64,000 nt of DNA from Arenibacter amylolyticus (GCF_002150785.1 NZ_MTAZ01000019.1:62001-126000); one strand, 5' to 3'; shown: positions 35,534 through 45,287, numbered from the stretch's first letter. The notes: generated by a model not told the origin, from the sequence alone. Made by a program: numbers and translations.

Positions 35534-37630
35534 TTATAAGGATTCCGTGACTTCCGTTTGAATTTCTTTTTCCAATTCCCTTTCCATTTTATCAAAGAAT
35601 AATAACTCTGCATAAAATTGCCAATCGAAGTTTAGGGATTGATTGGCCAAATGAACGTGGTGGTCTTGGTCTAAAATATAATTACTGGGCTTTGTGAGTA
35701 TTCTGGTTTTACTATATACCTCTTCCAGTTCTTTTCTGAGGGAGGCAAAGCCCGATTTTAATTCTTTTAATTTTTGGGCGGAAGCCTTTATTTCATCCTG
35801 ACTTACAGCCTCGTCATATTCCTTGAGTGCCAGTAATAATTTAGGACCATATTGAGCCAAGTTATTTACCTGCTCGTATACCTGTAGGTTGTAATCGTTT
35901 CTTAAGGCTTTAGCGCGGGCCAATTTAATTTTCTCAGCAATACTGTCTGTAAGTTTCATATATGCCTCTGCCTTTTCCAGACGATCTGAGTGCTCTTTGC
36001 TCCATTCTCCTTTGTTGTTCATGTCGGGAAAGTCTATTAGTGCCTTTTCTAACGGATTCTCCATGGACTTTAGGTAGTTTCGTTGGTTCCCTTTTAGCAA
36101 AGCGTTTTTCCAGAAAGCTACTGGCCCTTCTAATTCGCTAATAAAGGCGTTGTTTGCAGCAGCCATTGTGTGTCCGTACTCACGTTGTCTAAAGGCAGTT
36201 TTAATTTCTTCGTTGCTGCGTTTATCACCAACCCAAGTATATTCTGCAAAGGCTAGGATGCCACGCATATATAATTCAAAATGCGGGGAGTCATCGTCCC
36301 ATAGGGTTAGTAGTAATCCCTTGGAGCCACTGTCTATGGAGTTTACCGCAAATGCCCGTATGCTTTCCATATTGCTGTCGTTTTGTGGCATCAGTACCCA
36401 TCGGGTCTGCCCAGCGGTAGCGCCCATTACTTCCATTCCGTGGTCTTTAAACCACTGCATGGCCTTTATATTTCCAATTGCTTGTGGGGTTTCGTAATTC
36501 CAACGCATATAAACGCAGTTCTTAGGGAAATCGTCTAAGAACGCTAGTAGTTTATGTTCGTTTTCTTCCCACACCTTATTTACTTCCTCTTCGGTCATTT
36601 CGGGTTTAAACATGGGGGCGTATACATCTGCCTGTTGCAAGGGCATGTCATCCCAGAAAATTGGGGTTCTGCCATGTTCTTCCGCAAATTCAGCTACTTT
36701 GTTTAGCCAAGTAAGTTGTAATTTTAAAGCAGGTTCCTTGCTGCCTCTACCAGTAGTATGAACCTCATCGCCGCCTACATGTAGGTATTGTCCGTGAGGG
36801 AAAGCTTCCATAGCATCCAGATACTGGTCAAATTGTACCTCGTAAGTTTTTGGGTCTAGCGGATTGAAAGCCCAATCCCTGCTAGGGTCATCCCTAAGGT
36901 CATAATACGCTGGGTGCTTTAGAATAAAAGAGGCGTGACCCAAACCTTGTACAAGTGGACTGATCGCTATATTGCGCTCCTTGGCGTAGTCGCTTATTTT
37001 TCTCCATTCCTCTATGCTTAACGCATCATCTGAGGCAATGATAGGTTGCCGCTTAAATTTTAATTTATCCTCTATTTCTAGAATTATTCCGTTTATCTTA
37101 TAACTGGCCAATTTATTCATTAAACCATAATAGTATTCCGTAGTTTCTAAATGATGCTTAACATCAATATGTACTGCCCTAAAGGAAAGTTCTGGGAAGT
37201 CGGTAATTTGGCATAGAGGTAGATTGGCGTCTTGGTCTTTGGCATCCTCATAGATTTGCTCCAAAGTGGCAAAGGCATAGAATAGGCCCGCTTCATCTTT
37301 TGCCTTAATGTTAATCCCATTGGCTAGTATGGATAAGGTGTAGCCTTCCGAGGGCAAATCTAACTCACTAGTAATTTGGTAAGTAAGTTGTGATTCTCCT
37401 GTGAGTTCTTCCGATAACGGTAAGATACCGCGTGTAAGTACAGGAAGCTCTTCTTGGTTCACGGCCTTGACAGTGAGCTCTGTGGTAGGGGATAAGGAAC
37501 TTAATCCACTAATGTTAAATTCTTGTGGTTGTGGCAATAGATTAAAATCGCCCGATTTTGGTTCCTTGCTAACACAGGAAAGGAAAAGTAAGGTGCAAGC
37601 AAATAGGATCGTACTGGATATTCTTTTCAT
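35534..37630 (-). CDS. GH20 beta-N-acetylhexosaminidase lipoprotein
   Basis: 698 residues. A lipoprotein signal ends at Cys19 (LLFLSC). A zincin-like GH20b domain occupies about 30-145, then a TIM barrel (about 148-480) with the catalytic Asp288-Glu289 pair in YLHVGGDEVH. The remaining 200 residues are helical, with a Lys/Glu-rich coiled-coil look, and are unlike the short tails of typical GH20 enzymes. It removes terminal GlcNAc or GalNAc from glycans, chitin oligosaccharides or peptidoglycan fragments at the cell surface or periplasm. No SusC/SusD pair is near, so it is not in a classical PUL here. Confidence 0.9.
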   Translation of the reverse strand: MKRISSTILFACTLLFLSCVSKEPKSGDFNLLPQPQEFNISGLSSLSPTTELTVKAVNQEELPVLTRGILPLSEELTGESQLTYQITSELDLPSEGYTLSILANGINIKAKDEAGLFYAFATLEQIYEDAKDQDANLPLCQITDFPELSFRAVHIDVKHHLETTEYYYGLMNKLASYKINGIILEIEDKLKFKRQPIIASDDALSIEEWRKISDYAKERNIAISPLVQGLGHASFILKHPAYYDLRDDPSRDWAFNPLDPKTYEVQFDQYLDAMEAFPHGQYLHVGGDEVHTTGRGSKEPALKLQLTWLNKVAEFAEEHGRTPIFWDDMPLQQADVYAPMFKPEMTEEEVNKVWEENEHKLLAFLDDFPKNCVYMRWNYETPQAIGNIKAMQWFKDHGMEVMGATAGQTRWVLMPQNDSNMESIRAFAVNSIDSGSKGLLLTLWDDDSPHFELYMRGILAFAEYTWVGDKRSNEEIKTAFRQREYGHTMAAANNAFISELEGPVAFWKNALLKGNQRNYLKSMENPLEKALIDFPDMNNKGEWSKEHSDRLEKAEAYMKLTDSIAEKIKLARAKALRNDYNLQVYEQVNNLAQYGPKLLLALKEYDEAVSQDEIKASAQKLKELKSGFASLRKELEEVYSKTRILTKPSNYILDQDHHVHLANQSLNFDWQFYAELLFFDKMERELEKEIQTEVTESL

Positions 37631-37732
37631 AGGGTAAGGTTGGTTAATTTATTTTAAGGAGGTTAAATTTGATGAAAACTAAGCCTTAAAGATAGCACTT
37701 TAGCCAAGTGATTCGGAATCAAAACAACATAT

Positions 37733-37772
37733 TGGGGGCAGATGTTATAGGTTTAACAAATTGATGCCCCCA
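37733..37772 (-). repeat. Inverted repeat after DUF1569 gene
   Basis: TGGGGGCA (37733-37740) and TGCCCCCA (37765-37772), an 8-bp GC-rich inverted repeat with a 24-nt loop, directly behind the DUF1569 stop. Possibly a terminator of that gene; the loop is long and no T run follows. Confidence 0.35.
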
Positions 37773-37777
37773 CGTGC

Positions 37778-38230
37778 TTATACACCAAATTGTTCCAAAT
37801 GATGGTTTAGGTGTTTGTAAAATAGATTGTTCCATTCCGTTATGTTGAGCTTACCAAACGAATGGGATTCTTTTTGGTCAAAATGTTCCTGCCCTAGTTT
37901 TTGGGTTTTTTTAAGGTAAGCTATCAATCTATTCTTTTCGATCTCAAAATCTCTCTCATCCGCAATAATAAATGCCGGTGCAGTCCTGCTATTTCGCTTG
38001 TAGGGCTTCTCGTTTACTACAGTCGATTTTACAAAAAGCTTGAGCATAAACTTAACAAAAGAATTAGGCTTAGGATGTTTGTCTGTATAGACCATTTCAT
38101 AGGGCACGTTGCAGTGGGCAAGCATTTGAGCTACGTTCATTTTGCCCCATTTAGGGGTGGTGGTCGCGGTTAAAGCATTTATTCTTTGTATAACTTCCTC
38201 AGTTACTTTAGGATCAAATATGTTTTTCAT
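37778..38230 (-). CDS. DUF1569 (DinB-like) protein
   Basis: 150 residues from MKNIFDP; an ATG three codons earlier is equally possible. DUF1569 landmarks include PKWGKMNVAQMLAHCNVPYEM and the C-terminal FGKLNITEWNNLFYKHLNHHLEQFG. The paired His residues (HCNV; HLNHH) suggest a metal site of the DinB/YfiT four-helix fold. Thiol S-transferase activity is known in the superfamily (BstA), and bshC of the bacillithiol pathway lies 5 kb away, but the substrate is unknown. Carries two possible -7 boxes upstream. Confidence 0.85.
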   Translation of the reverse strand: MKNIFDPKVTEEVIQRINALTATTTPKWGKMNVAQMLAHCNVPYEMVYTDKHPKPNSFVKFMLKLFVKSTVVNEKPYKRNSRTAPAFIIADERDFEIEKNRLIAYLKKTQKLGQEHFDQKESHSFGKLNITEWNNLFYKHLNHHLEQFGV

Positions 38231-38272
38231 TTTATACATCTTATAATAATTAAGCCAAATTTAGGTCACCCA

Positions 38273-38280
38273 CAAAGATA
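38273..38280 (-). promoter_or_regulatory. Possible -7 promoter box of DUF1569 gene
   Basis: Minus strand TATCTTTG, exact TAnnTTTG, about 43 bases before the start. A second exact match TAAATTTG lies closer, at 38,256-38,263. Neither has a TTG at the right distance. Confidence 0.4.
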
Positions 38281-38435
38281 GCGATAGCCATGGTTATAAC
38301 CTATGTTTTTGGGGATATCGGTAGATGGCTTCTCAAAGGTCTTGCGCTATCGAGTACGCTTAATACACCCTAGTTTAAGCTAGGAACATTATGGTAGGAA
38401 GATTGTTGCCTCTCTTATAATAGCTGGAATAAAAC

Positions 38436-39584
38436 TTATTCCAAGTAAATCCATTTCCCGGTGCGGGCACTTTCTTTTGCAGCTTCCAATATTTCCATGA
38501 CCACCATATTGTTTTCCAGGGCAGGTAGGTCGTAGTCTTCTAAGGTGATGGAATTGTTGATTACTGCTACCAATAGGCTAAAAGGATCCCTATACGGATC
38601 GGTCAGGGGATTAAGGGTCTGCCTTTGTTCTATTTTATGGTCTTTTAATCTAAATCTTAGATCGGCGGAGTTTTCGCTGATGAGGTAGCCAGTACTTCCA
38701 TAGACTTCCATATCCTTCCGTGAAAAAGGCCAATTCCAAGAGGCTTGGATTATGCCCTGCATTTTAGGATAACGTAACAAAATAGTGGCCTCATCCTCTA
38801 CTTTTGGATAGATATCGGGCTTTATAGACTGGGTTAGGGCCATAACTGCCTCTGGTTTATCACCTTTTGTAAGCCAAGTAATCAAGTTGGCTCCATAACA
38901 GCCAAAATCTGTCAAGACTCCCGCACCGTTCAGTATTGGATCGGTAAGCCATTCCAAAAATTCCTTGCTCACCCCAATTTCCTTAGGTCCTTCATGTCCG
39001 TCGTGTACTACTATTTTCCGTAAGTCCCCTAATTGTTGGGACTGCACCATCTCATAAGCTTTATGATTGGTGGCGTACCAGCTGGTTTCATAGTTAGTGA
39101 GGAGGTGAATAGCATGTTTTTGGGCCAAAGCCTTCATTTTTAAAGCGTGTTCCATGCTTACGGCCAGTGGCTTTTCTACCATTACATGGACCCCTTTTGG
39201 AGCGCAGGCTTCCACCACGGATAGGTGATCATAGACACTGCCAAAGGCGGCAACAGCCTGGGGCTGTACCTCTTCGATCATCTCTTCTAAGGAGTCAAAA
39301 ACAAGGTCTAAGGAAAAGCCATAGTGTTTGGCAAGTCTAGCCACCAACTCCTTGTTTGCTTCCGCGATTCCTACAATTTCAACATCGCCTAGATCTGGTC
39401 TGCCTAATATCCAATGAACGTGATCATGGGAGAGTCCGGCCACTCCTAGTTTAAGAGGCTCCTTGGAGGATTGGCCGAGTACGCTCAATGGCATTGCTAA
39501 GAGTAAAAAAAGGGAGGATAGGAGAAATAGTTGTCTCGCAATAGTTTTAGGGTGTGTTCTTAACCCATCAGTCTTTTTATCCAT
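38436..39584 (-). CDS. Gfo/Idh/MocA family oxidoreductase, secreted
   Basis: 382 residues. Signal peptide about 15-38 (…FLLLAMPLSVLGQ), then a Rossmann NAD(P)-binding domain (LKLGVAGLSHDH), the EKP motif with its catalytic Lys (VHVMVEKPLAVS) and a C-terminal sheet. The export signal is of Sec type without twin Arg, unlike the other Gfo/Idh/MocA in this window; how it gets its cofactor in the periplasm is not obvious. Its start overlaps the end of the aldehyde dehydrogenase gene by 25 bases, so it is the last gene of a three-gene operon with the M14 peptidase. Substrate unknown. Confidence 0.85.
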   Translation of the reverse strand: MDKKTDGLRTHPKTIARQLFLLSSLFLLLAMPLSVLGQSSKEPLKLGVAGLSHDHVHWILGRPDLGDVEIVGIAEANKELVARLAKHYGFSLDLVFDSLEEMIEEVQPQAVAAFGSVYDHLSVVEACAPKGVHVMVEKPLAVSMEHALKMKALAQKHAIHLLTNYETSWYATNHKAYEMVQSQQLGDLRKIVVHDGHEGPKEIGVSKEFLEWLTDPILNGAGVLTDFGCYGANLITWLTKGDKPEAVMALTQSIKPDIYPKVEDEATILLRYPKMQGIIQASWNWPFSRKDMEVYGSTGYLISENSADLRFRLKDHKIEQRQTLNPLTDPYRDPFSLLVAVINNSITLEDYDLPALENNMVVMEILEAAKESARTGKWIYLE

Positions 39585-40927
39585 TTTAGTTTGCTTTTTG
39601 TATGGGGGTGGTACTTTAGGTTGGGTTCTATCCAGGTGGGCTTGTCCAAGATGCCTTTGTAATGTGAGAAGGCTCTAAACCCGTGCTCGCCATGATAAGC
39701 TCCTATACCGCTATCCCCAACACCGCCAAATCCCATATGGCTATTGGTAATATGCATCACGGTATCGTTAACGGCACCACCTCCAAAGGAGATTTGATTC
39801 AATACCTTTTGTTTGACCATTTTATCCTTTGTAAACACATAGCAGGCTAAGGGCTTTGGGCGTTCCTTTATTTTGGCAATGATAGCATCCAGATCATCGT
39901 ATTCTAATATGGGGAGGATGGGGCCAAAGATTTCATCCTGCATTATCGCGTCCTCAAAAGTAATATCCGTTAAAATAGTGGGTTCAATAATTCGGGCATC
40001 CAAATTGTATTTCCCGCCTGTATAAACCTTATCGGTTGCTATCAACTTAATCAGTCGGGCTACATGTGCATCGTTTATGATTTGTACATAGTTGTCTTCC
40101 TCTACCTTAAACTTGGAGTCTTCTATTTCTTTCTTGGCCAGTTCTAGAAATTCACTTTTAACGGACGTATGTACTGCCACATAGTCTGGCGCAATACAAG
40201 TCTGACCAGCATTTAAAAACTTGCCCCAGATTAATCGCTTTACCGTCATTTTTAGATCACAATCTTCGGTAATAATGGCCGGACTCTTACCTCCCAACTC
40301 TAAGGTTACGGGAGTTAGGTTTTTTGCAGCTGCTTGATAAACAATTTTTCCCACGGGAACGCTGCCGGTAAAGAATATTTTATCGAACTTTTGATTTAAT
40401 AGTTCCGTAGTTTCAGGAACACCACCTTCTATAACCCTAAAAAAATGCGGGTCAAAATTTTCATTGATCAGCTTAGCCATAACCCTGCTAGTATGTTCGG
40501 GAAGTTCACTGGGCTTTAGGATAACCGTATTTCCTGCAGCTATGGCCGCTATGGCCGGTGCTAGGGATAATTGGTAGGGGTAGTTCCATGCACCAATGAT
40601 TAAACTTACTCCCAGAGGTTCTGGAATTACATACGATCGGGCAGGCAGATTTACCAAATTGGTCCTCACTCTTTTTTTCTTAGACCACTTCGGAAGCTTT
40701 TTAATAGCCTCCTTAATATCGTGATAAAGCAAGCTTATCTCGGTTGTATAGCTTTCAAAGGCCGATTTTTTAAAGTCGGTGTAGATGGCCTCATGGAGCA
40801 TTGTCTCATTTTCCCTGAGCAATGATTCCAGCTTCTTTAATTGTGAAATCCTAAAGTCTACCTCCTTGGTAATATTGGTTTGGAAGAATTTTCGTTGAGC
40901 TGTAACAATTGCCGGGATCGTATCCAT
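39560..40927 (-). CDS. Aldehyde dehydrogenase (ALDH3-like)
   Basis: 455 residues from MDTIPAIVTAQ, preferred over an in-frame upstream ATG that would lie within the peptidase gene. The NAD-binding GAWNYPYQLSLAPAIAAIAAGN, the FTGSVPVGK loop, catalytic Glu in VTLELGGKSP and the nucleophile Cys in NAGQTCIAPDY are all present. The class 3 short form (no N-terminal extension) fits enzymes oxidising medium-chain or aromatic aldehydes. It starts 23 bases after the M14 stop and overlaps the oxidoreductase, so the three are co-expressed. Detoxification is a reasonable guess. Confidence 0.92.
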   Translation of the reverse strand: MDTIPAIVTAQRKFFQTNITKEVDFRISQLKKLESLLRENETMLHEAIYTDFKKSAFESYTTEISLLYHDIKEAIKKLPKWSKKKRVRTNLVNLPARSYVIPEPLGVSLIIGAWNYPYQLSLAPAIAAIAAGNTVILKPSELPEHTSRVMAKLINENFDPHFFRVIEGGVPETTELLNQKFDKIFFTGSVPVGKIVYQAAAKNLTPVTLELGGKSPAIITEDCDLKMTVKRLIWGKFLNAGQTCIAPDYVAVHTSVKSEFLELAKKEIEDSKFKVEEDNYVQIINDAHVARLIKLIATDKVYTGGKYNLDARIIEPTILTDITFEDAIMQDEIFGPILPILEYDDLDAIIAKIKERPKPLACYVFTKDKMVKQKVLNQISFGGGAVNDTVMHITNSHMGFGGVGDSGIGAYHGEHGFRAFSHYKGILDKPTWIEPNLKYHPHTKSKLKWIKRLMG

Positions 40928-40950
40928 GATAATCGGTTTAGTGTTTATTT

Positions 40951-43398
40951 CTATTGAACCATAAAAAGGGCATTGACAAAAAATAGTTTTCCATTTTCCC
41001 AAAAACCTCTGAACAGCGGATTGTCTACCATATAAATAACTTGTCCCTTTCCATGGTCTTCTACTCCAAAAACAAGCGTTTCGCTAATTTCTTTCCGTGC
41101 TTCGCTACCAGCAAAGCCCGAAATAGGATTGCTGTCCTTTTCCAAATAGGCCACATTCCCAGTTTTAAGCTTTCCATAGGCGTCTTTCCCCAGTTTCAAG
41201 GTGTAGTAAAAATCTGGATAGCCGTATGCCAAGGGGTGGGTAGTATCTACCTTGGTTTTAAATATGGCTCCGGTAATGCTGTTTTTTATGTATTCCCGCT
41301 CAGAGTCCTCATAGGGATATTGTTTCGGGAGGCTATCTTTCTCCATCGTCTTCTCTTTTATGGCAAAGCCTTTTTCACCGTTGATGCCCTTTATAGCTCC
41401 TCCCATGGCGATTAATTTTCCGCCATAGCATACAAAACTCTTTAGGTCCTCCAGTTTTGATTCGTCAAAGAAGCTGCTATACCAGCCATTGGGTAAAATT
41501 AAAACGTCGTATTCGGATAGGTCTACCCTGCTGTAATAACTAGCATCCAATACTGTGACCGGATAGTTTAGTTGTTGTTCAAAGAAATGCCATACTTCAC
41601 CAAATTGTAAGGTGCTGGTAGGCGAGCCAGATAAAATGGCGATTTTAGCATCTGTAATCATAGGCACCAAGCTCGAACCAAAATCCTTACCTTTTTCCAC
41701 CAGCCCTGTTGGGGTAGGCGTAAGGGAAATTTGATGGTTTTGGGAAATGGCTTCCAAGGTGGCTGTAAAGTTCTTATGGTTTTTATTGTCGGCCTGGGTA
41801 ATGATCAGGCTTCCTCGGTTAAAGGTCTTTCCTTGTGTGGTAAACGGCTGCTGGGCAAATCGCACCCTTATTTCCTGTTTTAATAATTCTGCCAGGAATC
41901 GGGCGTCCTTCATGCTGTTCCATTCCGCTAAATAGGCATAGGCATCCTTAGATAGTGCATTGGAGGTGTTGTTGGCTGCTTCTTTGGGGCCCGATTTTAC
42001 CAATGTTTTAGAGGCAACAGCATCTAAGCCATAGGCGTAGGGTAAAGACCATGCGGTAATATCATAGGTGAGGGAATCGCTTAGTTTGGTATGGGGCTCC
42101 ATAAGTACTTTTACCATGGTCCCCTTTAGTTGGTCTGTAGAGACCACCATATTTTGGGAAGTTGTTTTTATCGATTTAATTTTTCCGGACCGGTAATCAA
42201 AGCCTTTGGCGGAACCATTCTGGGCCCATCCAAAGGAAATGTCATGGGCTTGCAATAAATTACCCAGGGCTTCCAATTTATCGGGGTTACCGCTAAGAAT
42301 ATAGCTTTGGTATTCAAAATTGGTGTTGTTGAAGAATTTTTGAAACTGCTCGTTTAGCAGCTTGGTGTTTTGAGAGGCTACCTCTACGGTAGATAAGCCA
42401 GTAGTAAGGTGATGGGAGATACGGTCTTTTAACGTTAAGGTATCCCCAATTCCAGTGATTATTCCCAAGCCAGCACGTCCGCTACCTCCTTGCTCATAGG
42501 TCATACCAATACTCCCGTTATAGGTGGGGTAGGTGTCGCCGTAACTGGGATATAATAGGTCAAAAATCTCCTTGGTAAAATAAAACCAGCCGTTGGCATC
42601 AAAATATTTTGCATGGTTTTTCCCGATAACCGATTGGAAGTCGCGCTGAAAATCGGTCACCACTTCGTGATAAGGCTCTGCAGCTGGAGCAAAGAAATAG
42701 GGGTTGTCTACACCCTGTTCATGAAAATCTACATGGATATGCGGGAGCCATTGGTTGAAGATCTTTATGCGTTGCTGACTTTCTTTTTGTGTAAGCCAGG
42801 CCCAATCCCTATTTAGGTCGAACATATAGTGGTTAGATCGTCCGCTAAGCCAAGCCTCGTGGTGTTCCTTGCTGTTGGGATCTGGTTGGTGAGGGGTATT
42901 TTTATTTTGATAATACCAGTTTACATACCTATCGCGCCCATCAGGATTCATGCAAGGATCCATAATTACTACGGTATCCTCTAAATAGTCCTTTTTTTGG
43001 GTTAATAACTCATAGATGGTCTGCATGGAGGTCTCCGTGCTTACACTTTCGTTTCCGTGTACGTTATAGCTTAACCATACTATGGCCTTTTCGGCCAAAT
43101 CTCCACCCTTGGTATTGTTTATGTGTGCTTCCTGGATGGCTTCTAAATTACTCATATTCCCTGGGCTAGAAACATAGGCCAAGATCAATGGTCTTTGTTC
43201 GTAGGTTACTCCATACTCTACTAGCTGTACCCGATCTGGGGCCGTTGAGGCAAGATAGTTGTAGTAATCTACCACCCTATGGTGTCTTGTAAAGGCAGTA
43301 CCCAATTCATAGCCCAAAAACTGGGAAGGCGATTGTATTTCTTGTGCAATGCCTACTGTAGCTACTAAAAACAGTAGCGAGAAGAATAGTCTTTTCAT
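40951..43398 (-). CDS. M14 family zinc carboxypeptidase, secreted, with a large C-terminal extension
   Basis: 815 residues. Signal peptide 1-19 (…VATVGIAQ). The catalytic domain (about 25-350) has the zinc ligands His114 and Glu117 (NVHGNES) and His226 (HVDFHEQG), and MNPDGRDRYVN. The remaining half is unusual: about 500-815 form a region that includes a ThuA/GATase1-like stretch (YDVLILPNGWYSSFFDES, near 640-700, then GGKLIAMGGAI) and a final beta-rich piece. Such two-part M14 proteins are typical of marine Bacteroidota. It would trim peptides in the periplasm or outside. First gene of the operon with aldehyde dehydrogenase and Gfo/Idh/MocA. Confidence 0.9.
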   Translation of the reverse strand: MKRLFFSLLFLVATVGIAQEIQSPSQFLGYELGTAFTRHHRVVDYYNYLASTAPDRVQLVEYGVTYEQRPLILAYVSSPGNMSNLEAIQEAHINNTKGGDLAEKAIVWLSYNVHGNESVSTETSMQTIYELLTQKKDYLEDTVVIMDPCMNPDGRDRYVNWYYQNKNTPHQPDPNSKEHHEAWLSGRSNHYMFDLNRDWAWLTQKESQQRIKIFNQWLPHIHVDFHEQGVDNPYFFAPAAEPYHEVVTDFQRDFQSVIGKNHAKYFDANGWFYFTKEIFDLLYPSYGDTYPTYNGSIGMTYEQGGSGRAGLGIITGIGDTLTLKDRISHHLTTGLSTVEVASQNTKLLNEQFQKFFNNTNFEYQSYILSGNPDKLEALGNLLQAHDISFGWAQNGSAKGFDYRSGKIKSIKTTSQNMVVSTDQLKGTMVKVLMEPHTKLSDSLTYDITAWSLPYAYGLDAVASKTLVKSGPKEAANNTSNALSKDAYAYLAEWNSMKDARFLAELLKQEIRVRFAQQPFTTQGKTFNRGSLIITQADNKNHKNFTATLEAISQNHQISLTPTPTGLVEKGKDFGSSLVPMITDAKIAILSGSPTSTLQFGEVWHFFEQQLNYPVTVLDASYYSRVDLSEYDVLILPNGWYSSFFDESKLEDLKSFVCYGGKLIAMGGAIKGINGEKGFAIKEKTMEKDSLPKQYPYEDSEREYIKNSITGAIFKTKVDTTHPLAYGYPDFYYTLKLGKDAYGKLKTGNVAYLEKDSNPISGFAGSEARKEISETLVFGVEDHGKGQVIYMVDNPLFRGFWENGKLFFVNALFMVQ

Positions 43399-43430
43399 AT
43401 TAAAAAAATCGGTATTGAATAGCTCGAAAC

Positions 43431-43438
43431 CAAAACTA
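43431..43438 (-). promoter_or_regulatory. Possible -7 promoter box of the M14 operon
   Basis: Minus strand TAGTTTTG, exact TAnnTTTG, about 33 bases before the peptidase start codon. No TTG at -33 spacing. Confidence 0.45.
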
Positions 43439-43565
43439 AGGAATAATGCTGATATTCTGCAGATACATGTTAGATATACCTACATAAAATAATGGCTAAC
43501 CGAACCAAAAAATGAAAAAGTCCGTATAAAATGGTTAATTAAACTTCTTAACGTATTTTTAGGAC

Positions 43566-43593
43566 TTGAAAAATAGGGTTACCCCTATCTTTA
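43566..43593 (+). promoter_or_regulatory. Possible promoter of bshC
   Basis: TTG (43566-43568), 17-base spacer, TATCTTTA (43586-43593), which deviates from TAnnTTTG only in the last base. The box ends about 22 bases before the bshC ATG. Confidence 0.4.
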
Positions 43594-43615
43594 CCCAAGC
43601 AATTACCACTAATTT

Positions 43616-45217
43616 ATGGATGTAAAAGGCATACCCTTTAAAAAGACCGGTTATTTTTCTAATTTAATATGCGATTATTTGGAGGGGACTCCTGATCTAG
43701 ATCCCTTTTACAATAGAAAGCCCGAGCTTGGTGAATTTAAAGCTCAAATCAAGGAGAAATCCAACTTTCCCCTGGCCAATAGAAAGGTGTTAACCGAGGT
43801 GTTAATGGGGCAATATGAAAATTTCAAAATATCTAGCGGCACGGAGACCAATATCTTATTATTAAAGGAAAAATCGACCTTTACCGTAGTTACAGGGCAT
43901 CAATTAAACTTATTTACCGGTCCTTTATATTTTTTATATAAGATTATTACTACAATTAACCTGACCAAATCCCTAAAAAGGGCGTATCCGGAAAATGATT
44001 TTGTACCGGTATACTGGATGGCTACTGAGGATCACGATTTTGAGGAGATCAATTACTTTAACTTTAAAGGGAAGAAATTACAGTGGAACAAAGAGGCTTC
44101 GGGAGCAGTAGGACAGTTAAATACCGAGGGCTTGCAGGCAATTTGCGATGCGTTTTCCAATGAGATGGGAAATAGTATCAATGCCAATAAACTAAAGGAA
44201 TGGTTTAGAAAAGCCTATTTGGAGCATACAACCTTGGATGACGCTACCCGCTACCTGGCCAATGAACTATTTGGGGAATATGGCTTGGTGATTATAGACG
44301 GGAACAACCCCCAATTAAAAAATCTACTTATTCCCTATGTGGAAAAAGATTTGTTGGAGCAGCGTACCCATAAGATGGTTCAGAAAACCATAGCCAACTT
44401 AGAAGCCTTGGGCAAAAATTATGGCGTTCAGGTAAACCCACGGGAAATCAATTATTTTTATCTTATCGATGGCGTTCGCCAGCGCATAGTAGAGCAAGAC
44501 GGGAGGTATTTTGTGATGGATACAAAGATCCGGTTTAGCAAGGAAGAAATTCTGGAAGAGCTAAAGGCGTATCCAGAAAGATTTTCGCCCAATGTGTTGT
44601 CCAGACCCTTGTATCAAGAGGTGGTATTGCCCAATCTATGTTATATAGGTGGTGGTGGGGAATTGGCGTATTGGTTGCAGTTAGAGGCCATGTTTAAGGA
44701 TATGGGGGTGACCTTTCCCATGCTGTTGCTGCGAAATTCAGCTTTGGTGATCACTGCCAAGCAATGTGGGAAATTGGAGAGCTTACATATTTCCATTGAA
44801 GATTTGTTTTTGGATCAAAACAGTTTTATCAATAAGAAAATTCGTGAGATTTCTAATATCGATATCGATTTCACGCCTCAAAGGGAGCATTTAATTCAGC
44901 AGTTTAAAGAGATGTATAATTTGGCCGAAAAAACCGATGCCTCGTTTTTGGGTGCGGTGAAGGCACAAGAGGTGAAGCAGCTTAAAGGCTTGGATCATCT
45001 GGAGAAAAGATTGCTAAAAGCGCAAAAACGAAAATTGCAGAATCAGGTGGTCCGCATTACGGATATTCAGAACCAACTTTTCCCAAATAAATCCCTTCAG
45101 GAAAGGAATCTCAATTTTTCCGAGCTTTATTTGGAGTATGGAGAGCGGTTAATTCCCAGTTTAATGGAGGCACTTAACCCATTATCGGGGGATTTTACCA
45201 TTGTGAAAATGGATTAG
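43616..45217 (+). CDS. bshC: Bacillithiol synthase BshC (cysteine-adding enzyme)
   Basis: 533 residues, the family's usual length. It ligates cysteine to glucosaminyl-malate in the last step of bacillithiol synthesis. Recognisable parts are VTGHQLNLFTGPLYFLYKI, YWMATEDHDFEEINYF (the core nucleotide-like site) and the long C-terminal coiled coil (LDHLEKRLLKAQKRKLQNQVVRI). No bshA or bshB in the window, so the pathway is scattered, as is common. A short-range neighbour, the PLP decarboxylase, follows after 70 bp in the same direction. Confidence 0.95.
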   Translation: MDVKGIPFKKTGYFSNLICDYLEGTPDLDPFYNRKPELGEFKAQIKEKSNFPLANRKVLTEVLMGQYENFKISSGTETNILLLKEKSTFTVVTGHQLNLFTGPLYFLYKIITTINLTKSLKRAYPENDFVPVYWMATEDHDFEEINYFNFKGKKLQWNKEASGAVGQLNTEGLQAICDAFSNEMGNSINANKLKEWFRKAYLEHTTLDDATRYLANELFGEYGLVIIDGNNPQLKNLLIPYVEKDLLEQRTHKMVQKTIANLEALGKNYGVQVNPREINYFYLIDGVRQRIVEQDGRYFVMDTKIRFSKEEILEELKAYPERFSPNVLSRPLYQEVVLPNLCYIGGGGELAYWLQLEAMFKDMGVTFPMLLLRNSALVITAKQCGKLESLHISIEDLFLDQNSFINKKIREISNIDIDFTPQREHLIQQFKEMYNLAEKTDASFLGAVKAQEVKQLKGLDHLEKRLLKAQKRKLQNQVVRITDIQNQLFPNKSLQERNLNFSELYLEYGERLIPSLMEALNPLSGDFTIVKMD

Positions 45218-45287
45218 TCCTAGGGCTTCCTTAATCTCAAATAAAACATTGTAACAGGTAGGATACTTTAAAAAAAACATACGCACT

